Shown: positions 17,827 to 27,223, numbered from the stretch's first letter. The stretch is DNA of 64,000 bases from Paracrocinitomix mangrovi (GCF_019740355.2 NZ_CP091819.1:3968001-4032000); one strand, 5' to 3'. Program-made: numbers and translations. The notes: generated by a model not told the origin, from the sequence alone.

Positions 17827-19074
17827 ATGGAAACAAAAGGAAAGTCAGTACTTATCATTTCTTATTATTTCCCTCCTAATCCTATTGTTGGAAGTAGAAG
17901 GTGGGCGAAATATGGGAAAGTCCTTCAAAAGCTAGGGATAGATGTTTTTGTATTGGCTGCTGAATCTCAGTCAGGAACACAATCTTCCTGGGATGATGAT
18001 ATAAAAGGTTTAAAAGTAAAATACATAAGCGCTTCTTATCCGGCTATATTAGATCATTGGGGTAAAAAATCTGTTGTTGAGAAAATTAAGTATAGAGTTG
18101 CTGATAAAATGGTTAAAATCAAGGTAACAGGTATGCCTTATGATAGATCCGTGTTTTGGGAGAAAGAAATGATTACTAATGCCAGTCAAATAATAGAAAA
18201 GCATAATATAAAAAATGTCATTGTAAGTACTCCTCCTCATAGAGCTTCTTACTACACTTATAAGTTAAAACAAAAGTATTCTGATATCAATTTTATGGTA
18301 GATTTCAGGGATCCATGGACTTGGGGGAGCTTTAGAGAATACCCACACTTAAATGACAAGGATAGAAAGGTGGAGGAGGAGATGGCTAAGCTTGTTGTAG
18401 ATAATGCTAACACTGTCATTGTGCCCGTTGAGAAAATGGAAAAAGCTGTTGCTGAAAAATATCCGGAAATAAAGGAAAAAATCTATTTACTTTCTTCAGC
18501 CTTTGATAAAGATGATTTCAATGATGTTAATGTAAAATATCCCAAAGATAAATCTGATAAAATAAAGTTCATCTATTTTGGGTCTTTATATGACAATTTG
18601 AACGATCACATAACTGAAATTGCATCAGCTTTTTCGAAGAATAAGGACAAGGTAGAACTACATATTTATTCAAAATTTGAAACTTACAAAGAGATATTTG
18701 AAAAGTATGGATTGACAGATATTGTATTTTATCATAAACCTCTTCCATCTAACAAAATATTTCAAAAAGTTACCGAGTCCAATTTTGTTTTTTTATTCAA
18801 ACCATATGAATATGGTAAGGATAATGTTTCTACAAAATATTTTGAAATTATCTATTCAAAAACCCCCGTCTTTTTGATTGGTGATAATGGAATGGCGAGT
18901 GAATTTATTGTATCTAATCAATTAGGATTTCATGCAAATGTGAACCAAGCTGAAAAAAAATTAAATCAACTCATTAACAATGAAATTCAATTGGATTACA
19001 ATCTTGATTTTAATGTGGATAATCTCTCATTCCAATTCCTTGGAGCTAAGTTCAATAAAGAAATTCTAATTTAG
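17827..19074 (+). CDS. Glycosyltransferase, GT4/GT-B type (WbuB-like N-terminus)
   Basis: The N-terminal domain of this 415-residue protein has ISYYFPPNPIVGSRRWAKY and FMVDFRDPW, a combination typical of WbuB-like GT4 enzymes that act on lipid-linked or soluble acceptors. The C-terminal domain contains IKFIYFGSLYDNLNDHI, VFLFKPYEYGKDNVSTKYFE and an EIIYSKTPVF segment at the usual nucleotide-sugar-binding site. It is transcribed divergently from the ATP-grasp gene and ends 4 bases into the convergent PIG-L gene. Its place in the accessory block suggests that a sugar is one partner of this pathway. Confidence 0.83.
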   Translation: METKGKSVLIISYYFPPNPIVGSRRWAKYGKVLQKLGIDVFVLAAESQSGTQSSWDDDIKGLKVKYISASYPAILDHWGKKSVVEKIKYRVADKMVKIKVTGMPYDRSVFWEKEMITNASQIIEKHNIKNVIVSTPPHRASYYTYKLKQKYSDINFMVDFRDPWTWGSFREYPHLNDKDRKVEEEMAKLVVDNANTVIVPVEKMEKAVAEKYPEIKEKIYLLSSAFDKDDFNDVNVKYPKDKSDKIKFIYFGSLYDNLNDHITEIASAFSKNKDKVELHIYSKFETYKEIFEKYGLTDIVFYHKPLPSNKIFQKVTESNFVFLFKPYEYGKDNVSTKYFEIIYSKTPVFLIGDNGMASEFIVSNQLGFHANVNQAEKKLNQLINNEIQLDYNLDFNVDNLSFQFLGAKFNKEILI

Positions 19075-19712
19075 GTTATAATCCATCTAAGAATATCAAA
19101 ACATTCTGCATATTCTGTGTTGATTTGAACCCCTCTTGTAGTTGCCAATGAACGAATAAAGTTTTCGTTAGCATAATTTCTATGTGCTTGAGATTCATAT
19201 TCAGCCAATGCCTCCACTTTAGCTTTCACATTCTCCTCATCCAACATTACAAAAGTTGATGTTGTAAAAGTTAGGTTGTTCCAAGGCATTTCGTATTGCA
19301 GGACAGTAGAAAATTTAAAAGCTCTTAAGCCTTCTTCAGCTACTGTTTTGTGATCTTGATGAATATCTGTTAAAGAAGGTATAAATACAATATTGGGATT
19401 GATTTCTTTTCTAAATTTGATAAGGTCATCAAGAATCTCTTGTCTATGATAATTCATGGTTCGTACCATGTAATCCAACAGAATTAAGTTTTCAGGTTTA
19501 ATTCCTAATCTTTTAGTAGCACGTTTAACTTCTGTTCTTAAAATATCACCAGGAAATTTATCCAGTACTGATCTTTCGCAGGCTGAAAAAGCAACGCAGT
19601 AAACTTCGTGCCCTTCATTCACAAATTTGTTAATAGTACCTCCGCATCCGAACTCTGCATCATCAGTGTGAGGTGCAAGGACAAGAATCCTCTGTTTTTC
19701 AGAAATCTTCAA
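19071..19712 (-). CDS. PIG-L family deacetylase
   Basis: This 213-residue protein is of the usual size for LmbE/PIG-L enzymes. It begins VLAPHTDDAEFGCGGT, the zinc-binding PHxDD motif, and has IHQDHKTV as the second histidine site. Family members remove acetyl groups from N-acetylglucosamine-type sugars, including GlcNAc-PI, GlcNAc-inositol, GlcNAc-malate and chitobiose. The usual PHPDDE is replaced by PHTDDAE, but the metal ligands H, D and D are kept. Its convergent overlap with the glycosyltransferase gene suggests that they may act on the same glycoside, as in bacillithiol- or mycothiol-type routes. That parallel is only a pattern match. Confidence 0.86.
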   Translation of the reverse strand: MKISEKQRILVLAPHTDDAEFGCGGTINKFVNEGHEVYCVAFSACERSVLDKFPGDILRTEVKRATKRLGIKPENLILLDYMVRTMNYHRQEILDDLIKFRKEINPNIVFIPSLTDIHQDHKTVAEEGLRAFKFSTVLQYEMPWNNLTFTTSTFVMLDEENVKAKVEALAEYESQAHRNYANENFIRSLATTRGVQINTEYAECFDILRWIIT

Positions 19713-19752
19713 AACTCAATAAAATTTAAATGTAATTTGAAAAGATATACGA

Positions 19753-20664
19753 TTAGAACTTAGCTTTTGTTCCACCAAATCTTCTTCTTCTTCCGTACAT
19801 CCATGAATAGTTTCTTCTGTAGAAACCATTTCTGGTTCTAATCAAGTAACTATAAGATACAGTCATCAACATGTAGTTATCTCTATCAGTAGGGTCTCCT
19901 CTAGGTGAACCTGGTCCATACTGAGCCGCCGCAGGTACACCAACTTGATTGATGTATTGATTAGCCATCATAGCTGCAACTGGATCTCCTGACATTTGGC
20001 TAGGATCTACATATACAGTTGAAATGTCATCTAAATAATCAGTGAATGTCCAGCTCCATTGGAATTCAAAACCAATTCTGTGTTGTCTCTTGTGTGTGAA
20101 GAAAAATCCACCTCCGAATGGCATTTGAAATGCTACGGGTGAGTATTTAACTCCTTCGGTCATCAATGGACGTAATCTGATTTTATCACCAGTACCCATG
20201 TATTGACCTTTTGGTCCGTGTATCACAGTTCCTAAACCTGCAAAGAAATAAGTTTGATAATCTGTTTGATACATTCCTCTAAATCCAACATCACTTACAG
20301 ATAAAATTTGAGGGTAATATTCAAACTTTGCTGAGATGTCAAAAATGTCGTTAGTGAAATTTAAATTTCTTCCTCTTCTTGCCCTGTTTTCAGAATTTGA
20401 ATCCATCCCTTGTAAGCGGGCATACGTAATACTACCATTTATAGCAAATAATGGGTGAAATCTGTAATTGATGAAAGGTCCAACAGCCCAACGAGTGTCA
20501 GCCAATTCCATATTGTATACGAAGTTTCTCGCTTCATCTCCTCCTCCAATGTCACCTAAAAAATTAGTAACACCTGCACGCATACCAAACCCTAAATTGT
20601 AACGTTGAGCGCTTGCAACAGTACTCAAACCAAGGGCGATAAATAGAATTAATAATTTTTTCAT
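19753..20664 (-). CDS. DUF6089-like outer-membrane beta-barrel protein
   Basis: The 303-residue protein has a cleavable signal peptide ending at ASAQ, then alternating aromatic strands starting YNLGFGMRAGVTNFLGDIGG, the typical opening of DUF6089 proteins of Bacteroidota. Alternating beta strands continue to a basic, Gly/Arg/Tyr-rich C-terminus (MYGRRRRFGG). It should be an 8- to 12-stranded outer-membrane barrel. The function of this family is not known to me. It is a single-gene unit, transcribed away from the FabK-like gene. Confidence 0.78.
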   Translation of the reverse strand: MKKLLILFIALGLSTVASAQRYNLGFGMRAGVTNFLGDIGGGDEARNFVYNMELADTRWAVGPFINYRFHPLFAINGSITYARLQGMDSNSENRARRGRNLNFTNDIFDISAKFEYYPQILSVSDVGFRGMYQTDYQTYFFAGLGTVIHGPKGQYMGTGDKIRLRPLMTEGVKYSPVAFQMPFGGGFFFTHKRQHRIGFEFQWSWTFTDYLDDISTVYVDPSQMSGDPVAAMMANQYINQVGVPAAAQYGPGSPRGDPTDRDNYMLMTVSYSYLIRTRNGFYRRNYSWMYGRRRRFGGTKAKF

Positions 20665-20792
20665 TTCACAGTTTCTGATGTAAAAGTAAGTTTTATCTAC
20701 TTAAATACAGAGTTTCAAAGCACTAAAGTACTAAAAAAATCTATTTAAGTAAAATACGAATATTATGCCACAGGGGTTGTTTTAAAATCTAT

Positions 20793-20800
20793 TATCTTTA
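20793..20800 (+). promoter_or_regulatory. Probable -7 box (TATCTTTA) with upstream TTG
   Basis: TATCTTTA differs from TAnnTTTG at the last base. A TTGTTTT begins at 20778, somewhat close for a -33 element. It sits 9 bases before the ATG at 20809, so the leader would be nearly absent. Confidence 0.3.
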
Positions 20801-20808
20801 AAAACCTT

Positions 20809-21768
20809 ATGGAGCGTAATAGAATAACAGAATTATTAGGGATTAAATATCCCATTATTCAAGCCGGAATGATTTGGTGTTCTGGTTGGGAATTGGCAGC
20901 AGCAGTGAGTAATGCAGGTGGACTTGGGATTATTGGATCCGGTTCAATGTACCCTGAAGTTTTAGATGAGCATATTACAAAATGTAAAGCCGCGACAGAT
21001 AAACCTTTTGCCGTTAATTTACCAATGATTTATCCTGCCATTGATCAGCATATTGAAACCATTATTAAACACGGCGTTAAAGTTGTTTTTACTTCAGCAG
21101 GTAATCCTAAAACCTGGACAAAACATTTAAAGGATCACGGTATTACAGTTGTTCACGTTGTATCTTCATTAAAGTTTGCTTTGAAATCAGAAGAAGCCGG
21201 AGTTGATGCTGTTGTGGCAGAAGGATTTGAAGCCGGTGGACATAATGGTATTGATGAAACAACCACTTTAGCACTTATTCCTACAGTTAGAAAACAACTT
21301 AAAATTCCTTTGATTGCAGCAGGAGGAATCGCTACAGGTAGAGGAATGTTAGCTGCAATGATTTTAGGTGCTGATGGAGTTCAAATAGGTTCAAGATTTG
21401 TTGCTTCAGAAGAGTCGTCTGCACACATTAATTTTAAAAAGCAAGTAGTTGAAACCGGTGACGGAGGAACTAAACTTACCTTGAAAGAATTAACGCCTGT
21501 ACGTCTTATTAAAAACGAATTTTTTAATAGGGTAGAAGAGGCCTATCAAAAAGATGCTTCAATAGAAGAATTAAAAGAATTATTGGGTAGAGGAAGGGCT
21601 AAAAAAGGAATGTTTGAAGGTGATCTTGAGGAGGGTGAACTAGAAATTGGACAAGTTGCAAGTATTATTGATGAAATAAAACCTGCTGCTCAAATAATTG
21701 AAGAAATATTAGCAGAATATAAAAATGCATTAGCTGAAACTGCAGATGGTAAATTTAATTTCGCATGA
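20809..21768 (+). CDS. Nitronate monooxygenase / FabK-like flavin enzyme
   Basis: This TIM-barrel FMN protein has 319 residues. IIQAGMIW opens the barrel, AEGFEAGGHNG carries the conserved histidine region, and the FMN-phosphate loop is IAAGGIATGRGM, then GADGVQIGSRF. The same fold serves nitronate monooxygenases and the enoyl-ACP reductase FabK, and short bacterial members are hard to separate by sequence alone. The GGHNG plus TLALIPTVRKQL segment leans towards FabK. Its stop overlaps the next ATG (ATGA), coupling it to two M16 peptidase genes, an arrangement that gives no direct hint to the substrate. Confidence 0.8.
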   Translation: MERNRITELLGIKYPIIQAGMIWCSGWELAAAVSNAGGLGIIGSGSMYPEVLDEHITKCKAATDKPFAVNLPMIYPAIDQHIETIIKHGVKVVFTSAGNPKTWTKHLKDHGITVVHVVSSLKFALKSEEAGVDAVVAEGFEAGGHNGIDETTTLALIPTVRKQLKIPLIAAGGIATGRGMLAAMILGADGVQIGSRFVASEESSAHINFKKQVVETGDGGTKLTLKELTPVRLIKNEFFNRVEEAYQKDASIEELKELLGRGRAKKGMFEGDLEEGELEIGQVASIIDEIKPAAQIIEEILAEYKNALAETADGKFNFA

Positions 21769-23000
21769 TTGAATTTGAAAAATTTGAATTAGACAACGGA
21801 CTTAAGGTGATTTTTCATCAAGATTTAACTACTCCAATGGCGGTAGTTGATATTGTCTATAATGTAGGAGCTAGAGATGAAAACGAAAATCGCACAGGCT
21901 TTGCTCATCTATTTGAACACTTGATGTTCGGAGGGTCTAAGAATATTGAAAATTTTGATGCTCCATTGCAAATGGCAGGAGGTGAGTGCAATGCATTTAC
22001 TAATAATGACATCACAAATTATTATGATATTCTTCCAGCTCAAAATTTGGAAACTGCATTGTGGCTGGAAAGTGATCGAATGCTAGAATTGGCTTTTACT
22101 CCCAAGAGTTTAGAAGTACAAAGAAACGTTGTGATTGAAGAGTTTAAACAACGATATCTGAATCAACCTTATGGTGATGTTTGGTTGGAATTGCGTCCGT
22201 TGATATATCAGCAGCATCCCTATAAATGGGCAACTATTGGTAAAAATATAGATCACATAGCTGACGCTACAATGGAAGATGTTAAATCATTTTTCTTTAA
22301 GCACTATTCTCCTTCAAATGCAACAATGGTTATTGGAGGGAATCTAGATTTTGACGAGGTAAAAGAATTGGTTATTAAGTGGTTTGGGGATATTCCGGCA
22401 AGAGAAAAGTACGAAAGAAAGTTATCAGCTGAACCTGCTCAAAATGAAAAAAGAGAAAAGACCATTGTTAGAGATGTACCTTCAGATGCTATTTATATGG
22501 CATTTAGAATGGCAGAAAGAACTTCGCCAGATTTTTATGTAGGTGATTTGGTATCGGACTTATTGGGAAGAGGAAAATCTTCAAGATTTTTTCAGGAGTT
22601 GATTACCGAAAAAAAATTATTTACGCAAGCTTCTGCTTATGTTTCAGGAGGCTGGGAAGATGGTTTGTTTATCGTTTCAGGACAACTCACTTCCGGGGTC
22701 AGCTTTAGTGAAGCAGAAGAAGCTATATGGTTGGAATTGAATAAACTTCATTTAAACCCTATAGATGAAAGGGAACTAACTAAAGTCAAAAACAAATTCA
22801 AAACATCTAAGGTTTTTTCAGAACAACCATTAATGAACCGAGTAATGAATATTGCATTGTTTGATATGATGGGAAAACTGGATGAGGTAAATAATGAACT
22901 GCAAAAATATGATGCAGTTACATCAGAGAACATTAAGAATTTTGCTAAGTATTTACTTATACCTGAAAATTCATCAACACTAAAGATTAAAGCTAAGTAA
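21765..23000 (+). CDS. M16 family zinc metallopeptidase, catalytic subunit
   Basis: This 411-residue protein has the inverted zinc motif HLFEH (H48, E51, H52) and the downstream glutamate in VVIEEFKQRY, so it should be catalytically competent. There is no obvious signal peptide, so it is probably cytosolic. It pairs with the next gene, which lacks the zinc site. Such two-gene M16 pairs form clamshell heterodimers that degrade or process peptides. The two reading frames share one base (TAATG). Confidence 0.9.
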   Translation: MIEFEKFELDNGLKVIFHQDLTTPMAVVDIVYNVGARDENENRTGFAHLFEHLMFGGSKNIENFDAPLQMAGGECNAFTNNDITNYYDILPAQNLETALWLESDRMLELAFTPKSLEVQRNVVIEEFKQRYLNQPYGDVWLELRPLIYQQHPYKWATIGKNIDHIADATMEDVKSFFFKHYSPSNATMVIGGNLDFDEVKELVIKWFGDIPAREKYERKLSAEPAQNEKREKTIVRDVPSDAIYMAFRMAERTSPDFYVGDLVSDLLGRGKSSRFFQELITEKKLFTQASAYVSGGWEDGLFIVSGQLTSGVSFSEAEEAIWLELNKLHLNPIDERELTKVKNKFKTSKVFSEQPLMNRVMNIALFDMMGKLDEVNNELQKYDAVTSENIKNFAKYLLIPENSSTLKIKAK

Positions 23001-24256
23001 TGGACAGAACATTATCACCAAAATTTGTAATTGCAGATCAGTTAGATTTAATCTTCCCTGAGCGCATAGAATTGAAAAATGGCTGTGTCCTCTATTGGAT
23101 GAAGGATGTCAAGGATGAAGCTGTTAAATTAGATATTGACTGGGAAGCAGGAACTAAGTATCAAGATCAAAAATTGATTTCCAGCTTTACTAATAAATTG
23201 CTCTTGTCTGGATCAGAAGAATTATCATCTAAACAAATAGATGAAGAGATGGATTTCTACGGTGGGTTTTATCAGATGCAACTTGATAAAGATCATGCTG
23301 GAATTACTTTATATGGGTTGACAGAAAATATGAATGATATTTTTTCTGTTTTTTCAAAGGCATTTAGTGTGGCTAATTTTCCTCAAAACGAGTTGGATAA
23401 GGAAAGAACAATCGCCATTGAAAAATTTAAGATTGAACAGCAAAAAGTAAAGGTCATTTGTAGACAGTTATTTACACCTAACCTTTTTGGTGCAGATACG
23501 GCTTATGGTCAGGTTGCTGAATTATCAGATTTTGATGCACTTAACAGTGATGAGCTGAGAAGGTTTTTTAATACGCACTACAAAACAGCTCCAACATTAT
23601 TCCTTACTGGTAATGTGAATAAAGATTTTATTGAAGTTTTAAGAGATTGGTCTGCTAATTTTCAGACACCTATTAAAACAAATTTAATTCAGGAATTTAC
23701 TCAAACCAATGGAAGAGTGCATCATGAAAAAGTTGATGCAATTCAAACGGCTATTCGAATTGGAAGGTTAATGTTTGATAAAAAACATCCTGACTATTTT
23801 GGTTTTCAGCTTTTGAACACCATTTATGGCGGATATTTCGGGTCGCGCTTAATGGCCAATATTAGAGAAGATAAAGGCTACACATATGGAATTGGTTCAG
23901 GCATGGCTGTTATGCAAGATGCAGGATACTTTTTTATAGCTACTGAAGTTGGAAAAGATGTGAAGGATGACGCAGTGAAAGAGATCTTCAATGAAATGAA
24001 TAAATTAAAAGAAGCTCCGGTTTCTGAAGAAGAGTTAACCAAGGTGAAGAACTATATGTTGGGAGAATTTTTGCGACAAGCTGATGGTCCTATGGCCTTG
24101 ATTGAAGTGTTCAAAAATATCTATTACAATAAATTACCTAAAAGCTATTATGCAGATTTTATTCAAGCTATTCATGATGCAACTCCTCAAAGTTTGCAGG
24201 ATCTAGCGAATAAATATTTTGTAGAAGAAGAGATGCTGGTTGTAACAGCAGGATAA
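23000..24256 (+). CDS. M16 family peptidase, non-catalytic partner subunit
   Basis: The 418-residue protein is homologous to the M16 fold but shows no HxxEH; at that position it has SFTNKLLLSGSEEL. It retains the R...GYTYG segment (REDKGYTYGIGSG) that completes the active site of the partner in M16 heterodimers. It is translationally coupled to the catalytic gene upstream, so a two-subunit enzyme is likely. The unit ends at a strong hairpin terminator. Confidence 0.88.
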   Translation: MDRTLSPKFVIADQLDLIFPERIELKNGCVLYWMKDVKDEAVKLDIDWEAGTKYQDQKLISSFTNKLLLSGSEELSSKQIDEEMDFYGGFYQMQLDKDHAGITLYGLTENMNDIFSVFSKAFSVANFPQNELDKERTIAIEKFKIEQQKVKVICRQLFTPNLFGADTAYGQVAELSDFDALNSDELRRFFNTHYKTAPTLFLTGNVNKDFIEVLRDWSANFQTPIKTNLIQEFTQTNGRVHHEKVDAIQTAIRIGRLMFDKKHPDYFGFQLLNTIYGGYFGSRLMANIREDKGYTYGIGSGMAVMQDAGYFFIATEVGKDVKDDAVKEIFNEMNKLKEAPVSEEELTKVKNYMLGEFLRQADGPMALIEVFKNIYYNKLPKSYYADFIQAIHDATPQSLQDLANKYFVEEEMLVVTAG

Positions 24257-24260
24257 ATAA

Positions 24261-24288
24261 AAAGCGGAACATTTGCTCCGCTTTTTTT
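24261..24288. terminator. Rho-independent terminator, probably bidirectional
   Basis: AAGCGGA pairs with TCCGCTT around a short loop, followed by a T run on the plus strand and preceded by an A run that serves the minus strand. It lies between the convergent stops of the M16 gene and the VDYGED-repeat gene. Confidence 0.85.
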
Positions 24289-24292
24289 ATTT

Positions 24293-24631
24293 CTAACATC
24301 CTTCTCCGTAGTCTACGATTTTGATTTTAAAATCTTCACCGTAATCTACCCATTTAATTTTGTGATCTTCTCCGTAGTCTACTTCTTTCCATTTTCCTTT
24401 ATTATCCTCTCCGTAGTCAACCCATTTAATTTTAACATCTTCTCCGTAGTCTACCTTTTTTACTTTATAGTCTTCTCCGTAATCTACAATTTTAATTTTC
24501 CCGTAAACTTCACAAGCCGGATTTCCTTTTGATTCCATTTCGTTATCAGATGAAATAAAACTGCTAAGTCCAATGCTGCCAAGCGTCAAAGCCCCGGCAA
24601 CAACTAGCGTTTTTGTATTGAGTAATTTCAT
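24293..24631 (-). CDS. Small exported VDYGED-repeat protein of unknown function
   Basis: The 112-residue product has a signal-like N-terminus (VVAGALTLGSIGLSSF) followed by a repeat domain from about residue 44 to the end. The unit is about 11 residues, xKIKxVDYGED, occurring six or seven times with small variations (one unit is 13 residues). Each unit alternates basic/hydrophobic and acidic/aromatic residues, which would suit a short beta-solenoid or a surface with repeated acidic metal sites; both are inference. Two Cys residues, one near the start of the mature part (NPACEV) and one last (GEGC), could close a disulfide around the repeat. No enzymatic motif is present and I do not recognise the family. 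Confidence 0.75.
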   Translation of the reverse strand: MKLLNTKTLVVAGALTLGSIGLSSFISSDNEMESKGNPACEVYGKIKIVDYGEDYKVKKVDYGEDVKIKWVDYGEDNKGKWKEVDYGEDHKIKWVDYGEDFKIKIVDYGEGC

Positions 24632-24712
24632 GATTTAATTTTTAGTTTCTTAAATATATCAAATTACTAACCATCAAATCAATGATTTATCAACTTTTTA
24701 ACCAAACATGAA

Positions 24713-24812
24713 GAAAAAATCTAATTGAAAATAGCTAATTGCCCATTGCTAATTGCTAATTGAAAATTGCTAATTGCTAATTGCACATTGTTAATTGAAA
24801 ACTGCTAATTGT
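24713..24812. repeat. Intergenic short tandem repeat, (GCTAATTG)-type
   Basis: Between the repeat-protein gene and recQ lies about 100 bases of near-perfect short repeats built from GCTAATTG, with variants AAAATTG, CCATTG and ACATTG. The units contain the palindrome CAATTG/AATT, so the tract can fold in several ways. It abuts the recQ stop codon. No ORF or RNA gene is seen in it. Confidence 0.8.
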
Positions 24813-27005
24813 TTAATTTGCCATTTCACTCATGAACTTAATTCGCATTAATCTGAGTTGATCCTCATCATAATCACCTTCAAATTCTTCATGAGCTTCT
24901 TTTAAGCTATCAGTTTCAGCTTCCAAAAAGTACTCGTAAATATCCTCTTGATCATCTTCGTCAAGTACATCATTGATGTAATAGTCAATATTGATTTTAG
25001 TACCAGAACTTACAATAGCTTCAATTTCTGCAATAACATCTGCCAATTCTTTGCCCTGTGAAGAAGCAATTACGTCTAATGGCATTTTTCTATCTACATT
25101 CTGAATGATATGAACCTTTAATCCTGATTTATTGACTACAGATTTTACTACAAAATCTTGTGGTCTGTCAATTTCATTTTCATCAACATATCTTTTGATA
25201 AGATCGATAAAAGGTCTGCCGTATCTTGTTGCTTTTCCTTGCCCAACACCTTGTATATTAGTCAATTCTTCTTCTGATATTGGGTATTGAATAGCCATAT
25301 CATTTAAAGAAGGTTCCTGGAATATTACAAATGGCGGGATGTTTTTGTCTTTAGAAATCTTTTTTCTTAAATCCACTAACATTTGAAAGAGATTATCATC
25401 AACAGAAGCACCACCACCTTTTTGATTTATAATGATTGGTTCGTCAATTTCAGCAGAATAATCGTGCTCTTTTAATAACTTAAATGAACTTGGATTACTC
25501 ATGAAATCTCTACCTTCTTTAGTAATCTTTAAAGTTCCGTAGCTCTCAATTTCTTTTGTCAATAAACCTCTAACCAATATTTGTCTTGCAACCGCATTCC
25601 AGTGATTGTAGTCTTGCGATTTGCCCTTTCCAAATAGTGGAGCTTGATTATGCTTGTATGATTTAATTTCAGAAGTCTCCTTACCCGCTAAGAAATTACA
25701 TACGTATTTTGCTTTTTGAGTTTCTTTTAAAAAGTCTACAGCTTCCAGGAACAAAGCAACATCATCTTTTCCCTCAAATTCTTCTCTAGGATTCTTGCAA
25801 TTGTCGCACATACAGTTGCACTTTGAATCATCATAAACTTCTCCAAAATAATGTAATATGTACTTTCTTCTGCATACTGAAGTTTCTGCGTATGAAACTA
25901 TCTCATGTAACAATTGTCTTCCTACTTCTTGCTCTGAAATAGGTTTTCCGTGAAGAAACTTCTCTAGTTTTTCTATGTCTTTATAGCTGTAAAATGTTAA
26001 ACAAACACCTTCACCGCCATCACGTCCTGCTCTACCGGTTTCTTGATAATAACTTTCTAAGCTTTTAGGAATATCATGATGTATTACAAATCTCACATCA
26101 GGTTTGTCAATTCCCATCCCAAATGCAATAGTGGCAACAATTACTTCCACTTCCTCCATCAAAAACATGTCTTGATGTTTTGCTCTTACATTAGATTCTA
26201 ATCCTGCGTGGTATGGAAGTGCATTAATGTCATTGACTTGCAACAATTCTGCAATTTCCTCTACCTTTTTTCTACTCAAGCAGTAAATTATACCGGATTT
26301 ACCTGGGCGTTCTTTTATAAATCGAATGATGTCTTTTTCAACATCTCTTTTAGGTCGAACTTCGTAAAATAGATTCTCGCGATTAAATGACATTTTAAAA
26401 ACCGTTGCATCTAGCATGTTAAGGTTTTTTTGAATGTCATGCTGCACTTTGGGAGTGGCAGTTGCTGTTAAGGCAATAATCGGAACGTTGGATATTTTTT
26501 CAAAAATCTCTCTTAATCTTCTGTATTCAGGTCTGAAATCATGTCCCCACTCTGAAATACAATGTGCCTCATCTATAGCAAAGAATGAAATCTCAACTCC
26601 AGTTAAAAAATCAATATTTTCCTGCTTAGTAAGCGATTCAGGAGCTACGTATAGTAATTTGGTCTTTCCGTCCTGAATATCTTCTTTCACCTTTTTTATC
26701 TCCGTCTTTGTTAAAGATGAATTTAAAAAATGGGCTATGTCGTCAGAATCACTGACATGTCTAATTGCGTCAACTTGATTTTTCATCAAGGCGATCAAAG
26801 GCGATACTATGATCGCAGTACCTTCAGATAAAAGCGCGGGTAATTGATAACACAAAGATTTACCTCCCCCAGTTGGCATGATTACAAAAGTATTCTTGCC
26901 TTCTAGAACATTTTGGATGATTGATTCTTGTTCCCCCTTGAATCCGTCAAATCCAAAATACTTTTTTAAAGATCCATTTAATTCGTTTCTGGTCGTTGAA
27001 ATCAT
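24813..27005 (-). CDS. recQ: ATP-dependent DNA helicase RecQ
   Basis: This 730-residue superfamily-2 helicase has motif I MPTGGGKSLCYQLP, motif II DEAHCISEWGHDFRP including the RecQ aromatic-rich loop, motif III ALTATA, motif V VATIAFGMGIDKPDVR and motif VI QETGRAGRDG. A zinc domain follows (CRRKYILHYFGE, then CNCMCDNC), then a winged helix and an HRDC domain (YPISEEELTNIQGVGQGKATRYG). The tail of about 110 residues after HRDC is acidic, as in Bacteroidota RecQ proteins. It unwinds 3'-5' during recombination and fork repair. It is transcribed alone. Confidence 0.96.
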   Translation of the reverse strand: MISTTRNELNGSLKKYFGFDGFKGEQESIIQNVLEGKNTFVIMPTGGGKSLCYQLPALLSEGTAIIVSPLIALMKNQVDAIRHVSDSDDIAHFLNSSLTKTEIKKVKEDIQDGKTKLLYVAPESLTKQENIDFLTGVEISFFAIDEAHCISEWGHDFRPEYRRLREIFEKISNVPIIALTATATPKVQHDIQKNLNMLDATVFKMSFNRENLFYEVRPKRDVEKDIIRFIKERPGKSGIIYCLSRKKVEEIAELLQVNDINALPYHAGLESNVRAKHQDMFLMEEVEVIVATIAFGMGIDKPDVRFVIHHDIPKSLESYYQETGRAGRDGGEGVCLTFYSYKDIEKLEKFLHGKPISEQEVGRQLLHEIVSYAETSVCRRKYILHYFGEVYDDSKCNCMCDNCKNPREEFEGKDDVALFLEAVDFLKETQKAKYVCNFLAGKETSEIKSYKHNQAPLFGKGKSQDYNHWNAVARQILVRGLLTKEIESYGTLKITKEGRDFMSNPSSFKLLKEHDYSAEIDEPIIINQKGGGASVDDNLFQMLVDLRKKISKDKNIPPFVIFQEPSLNDMAIQYPISEEELTNIQGVGQGKATRYGRPFIDLIKRYVDENEIDRPQDFVVKSVVNKSGLKVHIIQNVDRKMPLDVIASSQGKELADVIAEIEAIVSSGTKINIDYYINDVLDEDDQEDIYEYFLEAETDSLKEAHEEFEGDYDEDQLRLMRIKFMSEMAN

Positions 27006-27223
27006 TTATTTAATTCACTTTTTTGTCACTGATGTTCCTAAACTTTTAGATTGAGATATACAGTGGAAAAAACACCTTACAACTGCCTTAAAATCATTAA
27101 AACAACTAATTAAAGTTAAGTAATTACATTTATATAAAACAGTATTAACCGAAAAAAAGTTGGGAAAAAATATCGGGCTTGTTAATGAATTGTTAAAGTT
27201 ACCTTCTAAATAGCAACCTTTTG

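Noticed and set aside
23000-24256. Second M16 gene considered a decayed pseudogene because it lacks HxxEH
   Set aside because: It is full length, keeps the R...GYTYG partner motif, and matches the known non-catalytic subunit of M16 pairs.
24713-24812. AATTG-rich tract considered as CRISPR or a replication origin
   Set aside because: Units are 7-8 bases without spacers, and there are no DnaA-box clusters or dnaA gene nearby.
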